Shown here piece after piece: positions 1-6,323 of a stretch of 9,105 nucleotides of DNA. Numbering within the stretch: position 1 is the first letter of the stretch; every line of letters starts with the position of its first letter. The stretch lies in contig DJXD01000085.1 of the NCBI GenBank assembly GCA_002449585.1, forward strand, positions 4,415 to 13,519, written 5' to 3'. A model generated the notes under the pieces. That model was not told the origin of the DNA and made no database searches. It saw nothing but the letters and a program-made list of their open reading frames with translations. Source of the stretch: Ruminococcus sp. UBA7013 (lineage in GTDB: Bacteria; Bacillota; Clostridia; Oscillospirales; Ruminococcaceae). The translations under genes were made by a program, and so were the position numbers.

Positions 1-1354
1 AACGGCCGGAATAGTCAACACGCTTTCCAAGCAGATTCTGACGGAAACGTCCCTGTTTACCTTTCAGCATATCAGACAGAGATTTCAGCGCACGATTATT
101 AGGCCCTGTGACAGGTCTGCCATGTCTGCCGTTATCAATCAAGGCATCCACAGCTTCCTGAAGCATTCTTTTTTCATTACGAACAATAATATCTGGGGCT
201 TCCAGTTTCAGCATTCTCTGCAAACGGTTATTTCTATTAATCACACGTCTATACAGATCATTCAGGTCAGAAGTTGCATAACGTCCACCGTCAAGCATCA
301 CCATCGGGCGCAGATCCGGAGGAATGACAGGCACAACATTCAGAACCATCCAAGCCGGTTTATTGCCAGATTGGAGAAATGCTTCTACGATTTCCAACCG
401 TTTCAGAATTTTGACTTTTTTCTGACCATTGGGCAGCCCTTTCAGTTCATTCTTGAGATAATCTGCTGTATACTGGAGATCATTGACCCAATGTTCTTTC
501 CGGATTTCTTCATATTCCGGATTAGTCGGATCAAAATTAGCATCAAATAATTCCAGCATATATGCAAATCCTGTTTTGACAACGGCCAGCGGATTGCCAT
601 CATCTTCACATTTGCGGTTATAAGGCAGAATCATTTCTTTATAATCTGCATAAGAAACAACAGAACCGGTCTGATAGCCAGATTTTCCGGCATCTTCCAG
701 ATAATAAGAAAGCTTATGCAGATATTTATGAATTTCCTGTTCCGGCAGACAAATGACTTTTGCAAACAGTGACAAATGTCTTTCAAAAAACTGGACATAG
801 CTTTCCGGATCATATTCATCAAGAAGCCATTGAATTGCCTCAGCACCCATTTCAGCAATAAATGTATCACCATATTTTTCATGTGCCTTGGTATATTCTT
901 CTTCAGAAATCAGACTGTTTTTCAGCAGGGAAGTTTCTCCCGGTTCGATTACCACATATTTTGTAAAATATAAAACTTCTTCGAGACGTTTCTGTGAAAT
1001 TTCAAGAACCTGACCGATCCGGGAAGGTGTTCCCTTGAAATACCAGATATGAGAAACTGGTGCAGCCAGTTCAATATGTCCCATACGTTCCCGGCGGACT
1101 TTGGCACGGGTAACTTCTACGCCGCAGCGGTCGCAGACTTTGCCTTTAAAACGGATTTTCTTGAATTTTCCGCAATGGCATTCCCAATCTTTTGTTGGGC
1201 CAAAGATGCGCTCACAGTACAGACCTCCGGTTTCCGGTTTCTGTGTTCTGTAATTAATCGTTTCTGGACGCTCTACCACGCCATAGGACCATTCTCTGAT
1301 GCGCTCCGGAGAGGCAAGCCCGATTTGCAGGGATTCAAAAGTGTTAGATTCCAA
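1..1354 (-). CDS. rpoC: RNA polymerase beta' subunit, N-terminal part (runs off left edge)
   Basis: Encodes the first 451 residues of beta', the subunit that carries the clamp and, beyond this window, the catalytic Asp triad. The chosen start is TTG at 1354-1352, with AGGAGG at 1363-1368 placed 8 nt upstream. It gives MESNTFESLQIGLASPERI, which matches the family N-terminus. The zinc-binding domain is intact: Cys59 and Cys61 (ECHCGK), then Cys74 and Cys77 (VCDRCG). RVKVRRERMGHIELA-like text (about 84-97), the lid region (VIPPDLRPM, 343-351), the rudder region and GRFRQNLLGKRVDYSGR (435-451) follow in the expected order. In B. subtilis the last motif lies near residue 340. The difference is explained by about 110 extra residues between MGAEAI (169-174) and LKNELK (300-305). 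The rudder reads NGRHGRP where NGRRGRP is usual. The gene is co-directional with rpoB across a 72-nt gap. Identification is certain; the end lies outside the window. Confidence 0.98.
   Translation of the reverse strand, partial: MESNTFESLQIGLASPERIREWSYGVVERPETINYRTQKPETGGLYCERIFGPTKDWECHCGKFKKIRFKGKVCDRCGVEVTRAKVRRERMGHIELAAPVSHIWYFKGTPSRIGQVLEISQKRLEEVLYFTKYVVIEPGETSLLKNSLISEEEYTKAHEKYGDTFIAEMGAEAIQWLLDEYDPESYVQFFERHLSLFAKVICLPEQEIHKYLHKLSYYLEDAGKSGYQTGSVVSYADYKEMILPYNRKCEDDGNPLAVVKTGFAYMLELFDANFDPTNPEYEEIRKEHWVNDLQYTADYLKNELKGLPNGQKKVKILKRLEIVEAFLQSGNKPAWMVLNVVPVIPPDLRPMVMLDGGRYATSDLNDLYRRVINRNNRLQRMLKLEAPDIIVRNEKRMLQEAVDALIDNGRHGRPVTGPNNRALKSLSDMLKGKQGRFRQNLLGKRVDYSGR
458..817 (-). other. 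Apparent insertion of about 110 residues in beta' N-terminal region
   Basis: Codons about 180-299 of rpoC have no counterpart in the B. subtilis beta' that I remember, where MGAEAI is followed after about 15 residues by L.EELK. The inserted stretch keeps the reading frame and has no stops. It is rich in aromatic and charged residues (FFERHLSLFAK, IHKYLHKLSYYL, YMLELFDANFDP, YEEIRKEHWVNDL) and looks mostly alpha-helical. Flanking conserved text is normal on both sides, so this looks like a real folded insert rather than a sequencing error. Thermus and Thermotoga beta' carry a large non-conserved domain in the same general place. I cannot tell whether this insert is related to it. Boundaries are approximate. 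Confidence 0.7.
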
Positions 1355-1362
1355 AATTATTA

Positions 1363-1368
1363 CCTCCT
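1363..1368 (-). promoter_or_regulatory. Ribosome-binding site deciding the rpoC TTG start
   Basis: AGGAGG on the minus strand lies 8 nt before TTG at 1354. No in-frame ATG or GTG with usable spacing exists nearby, and the conserved beta' text begins immediately after the TTG. This decides the non-ATG start. Confidence 0.9.
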
Positions 1369-1382
1369 GAAAACTGGATAAG

Positions 1383-1406
1383 CTGCGGCGGGCGTTCCCG
1401 CCGCAG
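1383..1406 (-). repeat. Perfect GC-rich hairpin between rpoB and rpoC
   Basis: CTGCGGCGGG (1406-1397 on the minus strand), a 4-nt AACG loop, and CCCGCCGCAG (1392-1383) form a perfect 10-bp stem in the 72-nt rpoB-rpoC gap. It ends 14 nt before the rpoC Shine-Dalgarno sequence. No U-run follows on either strand, so it does not look like an intrinsic terminator of rpoB. More plausible roles are an mRNA processing or stabilising element, or a pause or partial-attenuation site between the two polymerase genes. The role is inferred; the inverted repeat itself is read directly. Confidence 0.85.
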
Positions 1407-1426
1407 AACGGATATACAAACAGGCA

Positions 1427-1663
1427 TTACATATAATCAGGATCATTGCCGTCTTCGTCATTTCCGGGATCATCGGTTTCTCCGGGAATGTCCAGATACA
1501 TATCTGTATTTGTATCAGCATCATCATTGAAAAAGCCGTCATCTTCTTCGTCAACATCATGCGTAGAATAGCCATTATTTTCGAGTTCATCCTCATCACT
1601 CTGGAAACTGGGCATGAAATCGCCGGAAGGCATAGGAATATCGTCATCTTCTTCAAAATGCTG
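1427..1663 (-). other. Acidic, Lys/Arg-free C-terminal tail of beta
   Basis: Residues 1225-1302 follow the conserved end of the fold (SLGLDVKVLDADHQEIDL). The 78 residues contain about 30 Asp/Glu and no Lys or Arg, with Gly, Pro, Asn and scattered aromatic residues (HFEEDDD, FMPSF, GFFNDD, MYLDIPGE). This should be a disordered polyanionic extension. Firmicutes beta subunits often end in a short acidic segment, but this one is long. It might mimic nucleic acid or contact a basic factor. That is inference; the composition is read directly. Confidence 0.85.
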
Positions 1664-4600
1664 TTTCAGGTCAATTTCCTGATGATCTGCGTCCAGAACT
1701 TTGACATCCAGACCAAGGGACTGCATTTCTTTGATCAATACTTTGAAAGATTCCGGAATACCCGGCTTTGGCACATTCTGGCCTTTTACAATATGTTCAT
1801 AAGTATTGACACGGCCAATTGTATCATCAGACTTGACTGTCAAGATTTCCTGGAGGGTATATGCTGCGCCATAAGCTTCCAAAGCCCACACTTCCATTTC
1901 GCCGAAACGCTGACCGCCAAACTGTGCCTTACCGCCAAGAGGCTGCTGTGTGACAAGAGAATAAGGACCTACAGAACGTGCATGAATTTTATCATCTACT
2001 AGATGATGCAGTTTCAGATAATACATATAGCCAACAGTAACACGGTTATCAAATTTTTCGCCGGTGCGTCCGTCATAAAGTGTGAATTTTCCGTCTTCAT
2101 TCATAGTGATTGCTTTCGGATTGATAACTTTATCCATCTGATTCAGATCAAACGGATCATTTCTGTAAGGCGCATTTTTTTCATTTGCTTCCCGGAAGCA
2201 AGCTTTAATATCATTTTCATGTGCACCATCAAAGACAGGGGTCATGATATGCCAGCCAAGTGCTTTGGCACTCATGCCAAGATGTACTTCCAGTACTTGA
2301 CCGATATTCATTCGGGAAGGTACACCCAGAGGATTCAGAACAATATCAAGCGGCGTGCCATCGGGAAGGAATGGCATGTCTTCCTCTGGAAGAATGCGAG
2401 AAACAACGCCCTTATTTCCATGACGGCCTGCCATTTTGTCACCAACAGAGATTTTGCGCTTTTGGGCGATATAGCAGCGAACAAGCATATTAACGCCTGT
2501 GCCTAATTCAGATACTTCAGCATGTGTATCATCATCATTGATTTTTTCACCCCGTTTGAAGATCTTAACATCAATCACAATACCGCCTTCACCATGGGGC
2601 ACTTTGAGAGAATTATCACGAACTTCACGGGCTTTTTCACCAAAAATGGCTCTCAAGAGACGTTCTTCCGCTGTCAATTCTGTTTCACCTTTGGGGGTTA
2701 CTTTGCCAACCAGAATATCACCAGCGGTAACTTCTGCGCCTATTCTGATAATACCATGTTCATCAAGATTTTTCAGAGCATCCTCGCCGACATTGGGAAT
2801 ATCACGAGTGATTTCTTCAGGCCCTAATTTCGTATCACGGCATTCCAATTCATATTCTTCGATATGAATAGAAGTAAAGACATCTTCACGGACAAGGCGT
2901 TCATTCAGAAGAACAGCATCCTCATAATTATAGCCTTCCCATGTCATAAAGCCGATCAAGGCATTTTTACCAAGTGCAATTTCACCATCAGCAGTAGCAG
3001 GCCCATCAGCTAGCACCTGATCTTTGCGGATGGTATCACCAACATTGACAATAGGTCTCTGATTGACACAGGTATCCTGATTAGAACGCTGAAATTTGAT
3101 TAATTCATAGACATGATCAATTTTGAATTCATCCTGTACAATAATTTTATCAGCAGACACAAATGTAACCACGCCATCTGTTTCGGACAGAACACAGACA
3201 CCAGAATCCACGGCGGCTTTATACTCCATACCAGTACCGACAAAAGGTCGTTCTGTTTTCAGAAGCGGCACAGCCTGACGCTGCATGTTTGCGCCCATAA
3301 GTGCACGGTTAGCATCATCATTTTCCAAGAACGGAATCATAGCAGTAGCCACAGAAACAACCATCTTAGGAGAAACGTCCATGAAATGCACTTCACTATT
3401 ATCACATTCAAGAATCTGATCACGATATCTTGCTGTAACTTTCTGACGGGCAAATTTACCGTCTTCTGTCAAAGGTTCATTTGCCTGTGCGACAATATAA
3501 TTATCTTCTTCATCTGCTGGCATATAAACAACTTCATCTGTTACAACGCCAGTAACGGGATCAACACGTCTATAAGGTGCTTCAATAAAGCCATATTCAT
3601 TGATTTTTGCAAAAGTTGCAAGATAAGAAATCAGACCGATGTTAGGCCCTTCTGGGGTCTCAATCGGGCACATTCTTCCATAATGGGAATAATGTACGTC
3701 ACGAACTTCAAATCCTGCACGATCACGGGACAAACCACCAGGCCCAAGCGCAGATAAACGACGCTTATGTGTCAGCTCTGCGAGCGGATTATTCTGATCC
3801 ATGAACTGTGACAGCGGAGAAGAGCAGAAAAATTCTTTGATCTGGGAAGTAACGGGACGGATATTTACAAGTGCCTGAGGCGTGATCACATCCATATCCT
3901 GAGTTTGCAGATTCATTCTTTCCCGGATACCACGTTCCATTCTTGCCATACCGGAACGCATTGTATTTTGCAGAAGTTCACCAACACGGCGGATTCTTCT
4001 GTTGCCAAGATGGTCAATATCATCCGTAGTGCCTACGCCTTCGCAAAGATTCAGAAAATAGCTGACAGATGCAAAAATATCATCCAGTGTAATATGATTC
4101 GGCACAAGCTCCTCTGCTCTTTTTTTGCAGACAGCTTTCAGATCAGCCTTTTCTGTTGTTTCCAGAATATCATGCAACACACGGATCGAAACTTTTTCTT
4201 TGATGCCGATTTCTTTCGGATCAAAATCCACATAACTGGCAAGATCTACCATACCATTACCAAGGACTTTGATTTCTTTTTCCACCATACGGATATTTGT
4301 CTGTCCCTGTTCATTCGTTTCATACTGTTTAGATTCTACAGTCAGATAGGCACTGAAAACGCCAGCTTCCTGAATAGCAAGAGCGGCTTCATAAGTCAGC
4401 TTTGTGCCAGCTTCTGCCATCACTTCCCCGGTATACTCATTGATTACCGGACGGGACAGAACATGTCCGCTCAGACGGGAAGCAAGGCCAAGCTTTTTAT
4501 TATATTTATAACGGCCGAACTTACAAAGGTCATATCTTCTGGGATCAAAAAATAACAGATCCAAATGTGTCTGTGCGCTTTCAATTGTCGGAGGTTCACC

Positions 4601-5335
4601 GGGACGCAGTTTTTTATAAACTTCAATTAAACCGTCTTCTACGCTTTTGGCAATATCTTTTTCTAAAATTGTCTGATACAGACGCTCATCATGTCCAAAC
4701 ATTTCTTCAATGGCTTCATTTGTACCGAGACCGATTGCACGGAGAAACGTTGTCAGCGGAATTTTACGGTTTTTATCAATACGGGCATAAATAATATCAT
4801 TGGAGTCCATTTCATACTCCAGCCATGCACCACGATTCGGAATAATAGTAGCTTTGAACAGTTCTTTACCCGTTTTATCTTTTTCCATGCCATAATAAAC
4901 ACCGGGAGAACGGACGAGCTGAGAAACGATGACACGTTCCGCCCCATTGATCACAAACGTGCCGCTGTTAGTCATGAGCGGAAAATCTCCCATAAAGAAT
5001 TCACTTTCTTTAACCTCGCCGGTTTCTTTGTTCCAGAGTTTCGCAGTCACCCGCAACGGGGAAGCGTAAGTAGCCTGATGCTCTTTGGCTTTTTCGATCG
5101 TTTTATATTTCAGATGTTCATCATCAAAACGATAGTCCACAAATGTCAGAACCAGATTGCCATTATAATCCGTTGCTGAAAAATCCCGGAAGACTTCCCA
5201 AAGTCCTTCTTCTCTGAACCATTTATAAGAATTCTTCTGAATTTCAATCAGATTCGGCATGTCCAGCACTTCCGGAATTTTTCCGAAGCTCATTCTAACA
5301 TTTTTTCCGAGCTGTTTGGCTGTTACATTTACCAT
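1427..5335 (-). CDS. rpoB: RNA polymerase beta subunit
   Basis: Complete beta subunit of 1302 residues, partner of beta' in the RNA polymerase core; it forms half of the active-site cleft and binds rifampicin. The start is ATG at 5335, giving MVNVTAKQLGKNVRMSFGKIPEV, with AAAGGAGG at 5345-5352 placed 9 nt upstream. A longer frame to 5389 would add 18 non-conserved residues across this site and is rejected. Landmarks in order: the rifampicin region around 504-530 with Asp513, His523 and Ser528 (E. coli D516, H526, S531) unchanged; CPIETPEGPNIGLI just after it; Glu805-Asp806 in GYNYEDAV; GDKMAGRHGNKG at about 965-976; and the C-terminal GKAQFGGQRFGEMEVWALEAYGA block that packs on beta'. Two loop residues differ from the usual sequence (Cys504, Pro507). 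The protein ends with a long acidic tail. It is longer than B. subtilis beta (1193 residues), partly through this tail and partly through about 40 residues before the rifampicin region. Confidence 0.99.
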   Translation of the reverse strand: MVNVTAKQLGKNVRMSFGKIPEVLDMPNLIEIQKNSYKWFREEGLWEVFRDFSATDYNGNLVLTFVDYRFDDEHLKYKTIEKAKEHQATYASPLRVTAKLWNKETGEVKESEFFMGDFPLMTNSGTFVINGAERVIVSQLVRSPGVYYGMEKDKTGKELFKATIIPNRGAWLEYEMDSNDIIYARIDKNRKIPLTTFLRAIGLGTNEAIEEMFGHDERLYQTILEKDIAKSVEDGLIEVYKKLRPGEPPTIESAQTHLDLLFFDPRRYDLCKFGRYKYNKKLGLASRLSGHVLSRPVINEYTGEVMAEAGTKLTYEAALAIQEAGVFSAYLTVESKQYETNEQGQTNIRMVEKEIKVLGNGMVDLASYVDFDPKEIGIKEKVSIRVLHDILETTEKADLKAVCKKRAEELVPNHITLDDIFASVSYFLNLCEGVGTTDDIDHLGNRRIRRVGELLQNTMRSGMARMERGIRERMNLQTQDMDVITPQALVNIRPVTSQIKEFFCSSPLSQFMDQNNPLAELTHKRRLSALGPGGLSRDRAGFEVRDVHYSHYGRMCPIETPEGPNIGLISYLATFAKINEYGFIEAPYRRVDPVTGVVTDEVVYMPADEEDNYIVAQANEPLTEDGKFARQKVTARYRDQILECDNSEVHFMDVSPKMVVSVATAMIPFLENDDANRALMGANMQRQAVPLLKTERPFVGTGMEYKAAVDSGVCVLSETDGVVTFVSADKIIVQDEFKIDHVYELIKFQRSNQDTCVNQRPIVNVGDTIRKDQVLADGPATADGEIALGKNALIGFMTWEGYNYEDAVLLNERLVREDVFTSIHIEEYELECRDTKLGPEEITRDIPNVGEDALKNLDEHGIIRIGAEVTAGDILVGKVTPKGETELTAEERLLRAIFGEKAREVRDNSLKVPHGEGGIVIDVKIFKRGEKINDDDTHAEVSELGTGVNMLVRCYIAQKRKISVGDKMAGRHGNKGVVSRILPEEDMPFLPDGTPLDIVLNPLGVPSRMNIGQVLEVHLGMSAKALGWHIMTPVFDGAHENDIKACFREANEKNAPYRNDPFDLNQMDKVINPKAITMNEDGKFTLYDGRTGEKFDNRVTVGYMYYLKLHHLVDDKIHARSVGPYSLVTQQPLGGKAQFGGQRFGEMEVWALEAYGAAYTLQEILTVKSDDTIGRVNTYEHIVKGQNVPKPGIPESFKVLIKEMQSLGLDVKVLDADHQEIDLKQHFEEDDDIPMPSGDFMPSFQSDEDELENNGYSTHDVDEEDDGFFNDDADTNTDMYLDIPGETDDPGNDEDGNDPDYM

Positions 5336-5389
5336 AGGCGGATACCTCCTTTGAAATTTGCATTTTTCTATCCGGGTCAAAAAAAGCAC

Positions 5390-5418
5390 TTGACAAAAGC
5401 CGCATAATATGTTATACT
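5390..5418 (+). promoter_or_regulatory. Additional rightward sigma-A promoter inside the rpoB leader
   Basis: TTGACA (5390-5395), a 17-bp spacer and TATACT (5413-5418), with a TGT extension directly before the -10. The expected start is near 5425. It points right, through the rpoB promoter and on to rpsL about 300 nt downstream. It faces the rpoB promoter, so the first part of its transcript would be antisense to the start of the rpoB mRNA. The 37 bp from 5383 strongly resemble the tuf promoter (25 of 37 identical), which argues against a chance match. Confidence 0.65.
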
Positions 5419-5461
5419 ATTTTGCAGACATGAAAGCAGACCCATAATAGTGCATTTTAAA

Positions 5462-5490
5462 ATTATACTATATTTTAATCCGTTTGTCAA
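5462..5490 (-). promoter_or_regulatory. rpoB promoter, perfect consensus
   Basis: On the minus strand TTGACA (5490-5485), a 17-bp spacer and TATAAT (5467-5462) match the housekeeping consensus exactly. The expected start is near 5455, giving an rpoB leader of about 120 nt. An A/T-tract-rich stretch lies upstream (5491-5530) like an UP element. The promoter explains how rpoBC is expressed without the usual upstream rplJL genes. A 7-bp AT-rich inverted repeat (5457-5463 with 5472-5478) overlaps the -10 box. Confidence 0.88.
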
Positions 5491-5606
5491 GCCTTTTGCA
5501 TTTTTTTGTAAGACTGCATAATTTTTATAATCATATTTTGTTGAATTCGGAGATTTTTTGAAAATTCTGTTAATCTGACAAATAATCATATGAAAAAGTG
5601 GATATA

Positions 5607-5655
5607 TTTCAGAAAAACAGAAAAATTTTCAGAAAGCTCTTGACAAATCTGAAAA
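5607..5655. repeat. TTTCAGAAA repeats around the rpsL -35 box
   Basis: TTTCAGAAA occurs at 5607-5615 and again at 5627-5635, exactly 20 bp apart. CAGAAAAA also recurs at 5610 and 5618. An inverted copy, TCTGAAAA at 5648-5655, pairs with TTTTCAGA at 5626-5633 and brackets the -35 hexamer. The arrangement could be an operator, but in such A-rich DNA part of it may be coincidence. Confidence 0.45.
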
Positions 5656-5668
5656 AATAGTGTATACT
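5640..5668 (+). promoter_or_regulatory. rpsL (str operon) promoter
   Basis: TTGACA (5640-5645), a 17-bp spacer and TATACT (5663-5668). The expected start is near 5675, leaving a leader of about 52 nt before rpsL. A-tract-rich DNA just upstream resembles an UP element, as expected for a strong translation-gene promoter. The sequence before the -35 (AAAGCTC) resembles that of the tuf and 5390 promoters (AAAGCAC). Confidence 0.88.
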
Positions 5669-5673
5669 AACAT

Positions 5674-5700
5674 GGTATGCCGTTCATATCACTGCATATC
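5674..5700 (+). promoter_or_regulatory. Hairpin at the predicted 5' end of rpsL mRNA
   Basis: GGTATGC (5674-5680) can pair with GCATATC (5694-5700), giving 7 bp with one G-U and a 13-nt loop. It begins almost at the predicted transcription start, where a stem can protect mRNA from 5'-end-dependent decay. The pairing is visible; the role is inferred. Confidence 0.45.
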
Positions 5701-5726
5701 AAATTTTTAAAAAAGGAGGAAATCAA

Positions 5727-6149
5727 ATGCCTACGTTTAATCAGCTTGTACGCAAGGGCAGAAAGACTCAGCAGTCAAAATCTACTGCACCGGCTCTCCA
5801 GAAAGGCTATAATGCTAAGAAAAAGGTTCAGATCGACCAGAGTGCACCTCAGAAAAGAGGCGTATGTACAGTTGTAAAGACCACAACCCCGAAAAAGCCG
5901 AACTCTGCTATGCGTAAAATTGCCAGAGTCAAACTGACAAACGGCTATGAGGTAACGTCTTACATCCCTGGTATTGGCCATAATCTTCAGGAACACAGCG
6001 TTGTTCTGATCCGTGGCGGCCGTGTAAAGGATCTGCCTGGTGTACGTTACCACATCATCAGAGGCGCACTTGATGCACAGGGCGTTGCTAATAGAAATCA
6101 GGCTCGTTCCAAGTATGGTGCAAAGCGTCCGAAGGCAGGCAAAAAATAA
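5727..6149 (+). CDS. rpsL: 30S ribosomal protein S12
   Basis: Complete S12 of 140 residues, a 30S protein at the decoding centre that controls translational accuracy and is the classic site of streptomycin resistance. The start is ATG at 5727, with AGGAGG at 5714-5719 and a 7-nt gap. The sequence starts MPTFNQLVRKGR and carries the roughly 13-residue insert after PAL (about 25-40) seen in Firmicutes S12. The conserved loops are unaltered: TTTPKKPNSA with Lys56 (E. coli K43) and GGRVKDLPGVRYH with Lys101, Asp102 and Pro104 (E. coli K88, D89, P91). By genotype I see no streptomycin-resistance change. Asp102 is the position methylthiolated in E. coli. It is the first gene of the str unit, behind its own promoter, and is followed by an unusually long gap to rpsG. 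Confidence 0.99.
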   Translation: MPTFNQLVRKGRKTQQSKSTAPALQKGYNAKKKVQIDQSAPQKRGVCTVVKTTTPKKPNSAMRKIARVKLTNGYEVTSYIPGIGHNLQEHSVVLIRGGRVKDLPGVRYHIIRGALDAQGVANRNQARSKYGAKRPKAGKK

Positions 6150-6163
6150 TCCTGCCGGATTTT
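6128..6163 (+). repeat. Hairpin across the rpsL stop codon
   Basis: GGCAGG (6134-6139) pairs with CCTGCC (6151-6156), with an 11-nt A-rich loop that contains the stop codon. TCC (6128-6130) and GGA (6157-6159) can extend it past a 3-nt bulge. A short run TTTTC follows. This could act as a weak or partial terminator, or as a processing site that lowers rpsG-fusA expression relative to rpsL. The T-run is too short to call a full terminator. Confidence 0.5.
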
Positions 6164-6323
6164 CAGATTGAATCATCAGTTTACCACAGGTTTTTGTATG
6201 TGGAATTTATATATATAAATCCTCTGCATGGCCTGACGTGCCGGAACAGTCCGGACGAGTACCTATGAATTCATGAATTTGTGATTTCAGATCACACCAA
6301 TCAATGTGAAGGAGGGAAGCGAA
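6150..6323 (+). promoter_or_regulatory. Structured rpsL-rpsG intercistronic region
   Basis: This gap of 174 nt is long for adjacent str genes and full of dyads. Visible pairings are CCACA/TGTGG (6184-6188 with 6199-6203), a 16-nt AT palindrome (6205-6220), CGT-bulge-CCGGA with TCCGGACG (6237-6245 with 6250-6257, ACAG loop), the palindrome ATGAATTCAT (6265-6274), and GTGAT/ATCAC (6281-6285 with 6291-6295). The E. coli S7 repressor site lies in the same intercistronic position, so an autoregulatory S7 target is a fair hypothesis, but I cannot match it to any known S7 site. A TATAAA at 6214 lacks a good -35, so I do not call an internal promoter. Confidence 0.5.

Larger units (their letters stand above)
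5336..5726. other. Divergent rpoB/rpsL intergenic region, no gene
   Basis: This stretch of 391 nt separates the two divergent operons. It is strongly AT-rich with many A and T tracts, especially 5500-5640, which resembles UP-element DNA. It holds the leftward rpoB promoter, the rightward rpsL promoter, an additional rightward promoter inside the rpoB leader, both leaders, and several inverted or direct repeats. I find no credible coding sequence, tRNA or intrinsic terminator in it. Neither rplL nor the L7Ae-like gene that often precedes rpsL is present. Confidence 0.85.

Noticed and set aside
3905..4555. Open frames of over 200 codons on the plus strand opposite rpoB (also 3113-3757)
   Set aside because: Both are shadows of rpoB codon usage. 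Their translations are low-complexity His/Phe/Ile-rich text with no family resemblance.
5336..5389. N-terminal extension of rpoB by 18 codons to 5389
   Set aside because: It reads across the strong Shine-Dalgarno sequence at 5345-5352 and gives non-conserved residues. The ATG at 5335 matches the family start.
5526..5531. TATAAT on the plus strand at 5526-5531 as a further promoter
   Set aside because: No acceptable -35 hexamer lies at 16-18 bp. In this AT-rich stretch the match is expected by chance.
5677..5877. 66-codon frame starting in the rpsL leader, as a possible leader peptide
   Set aside because: It runs far into rpsL in another frame, lacks a ribosome-binding site, and starts only about 2 nt after the predicted transcription start.
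6306..6323. GTG at 6306 as the rpsG start
   Set aside because: It lies within the ribosome-binding region of the ATG at 6324 and would add six residues absent from S7 proteins.
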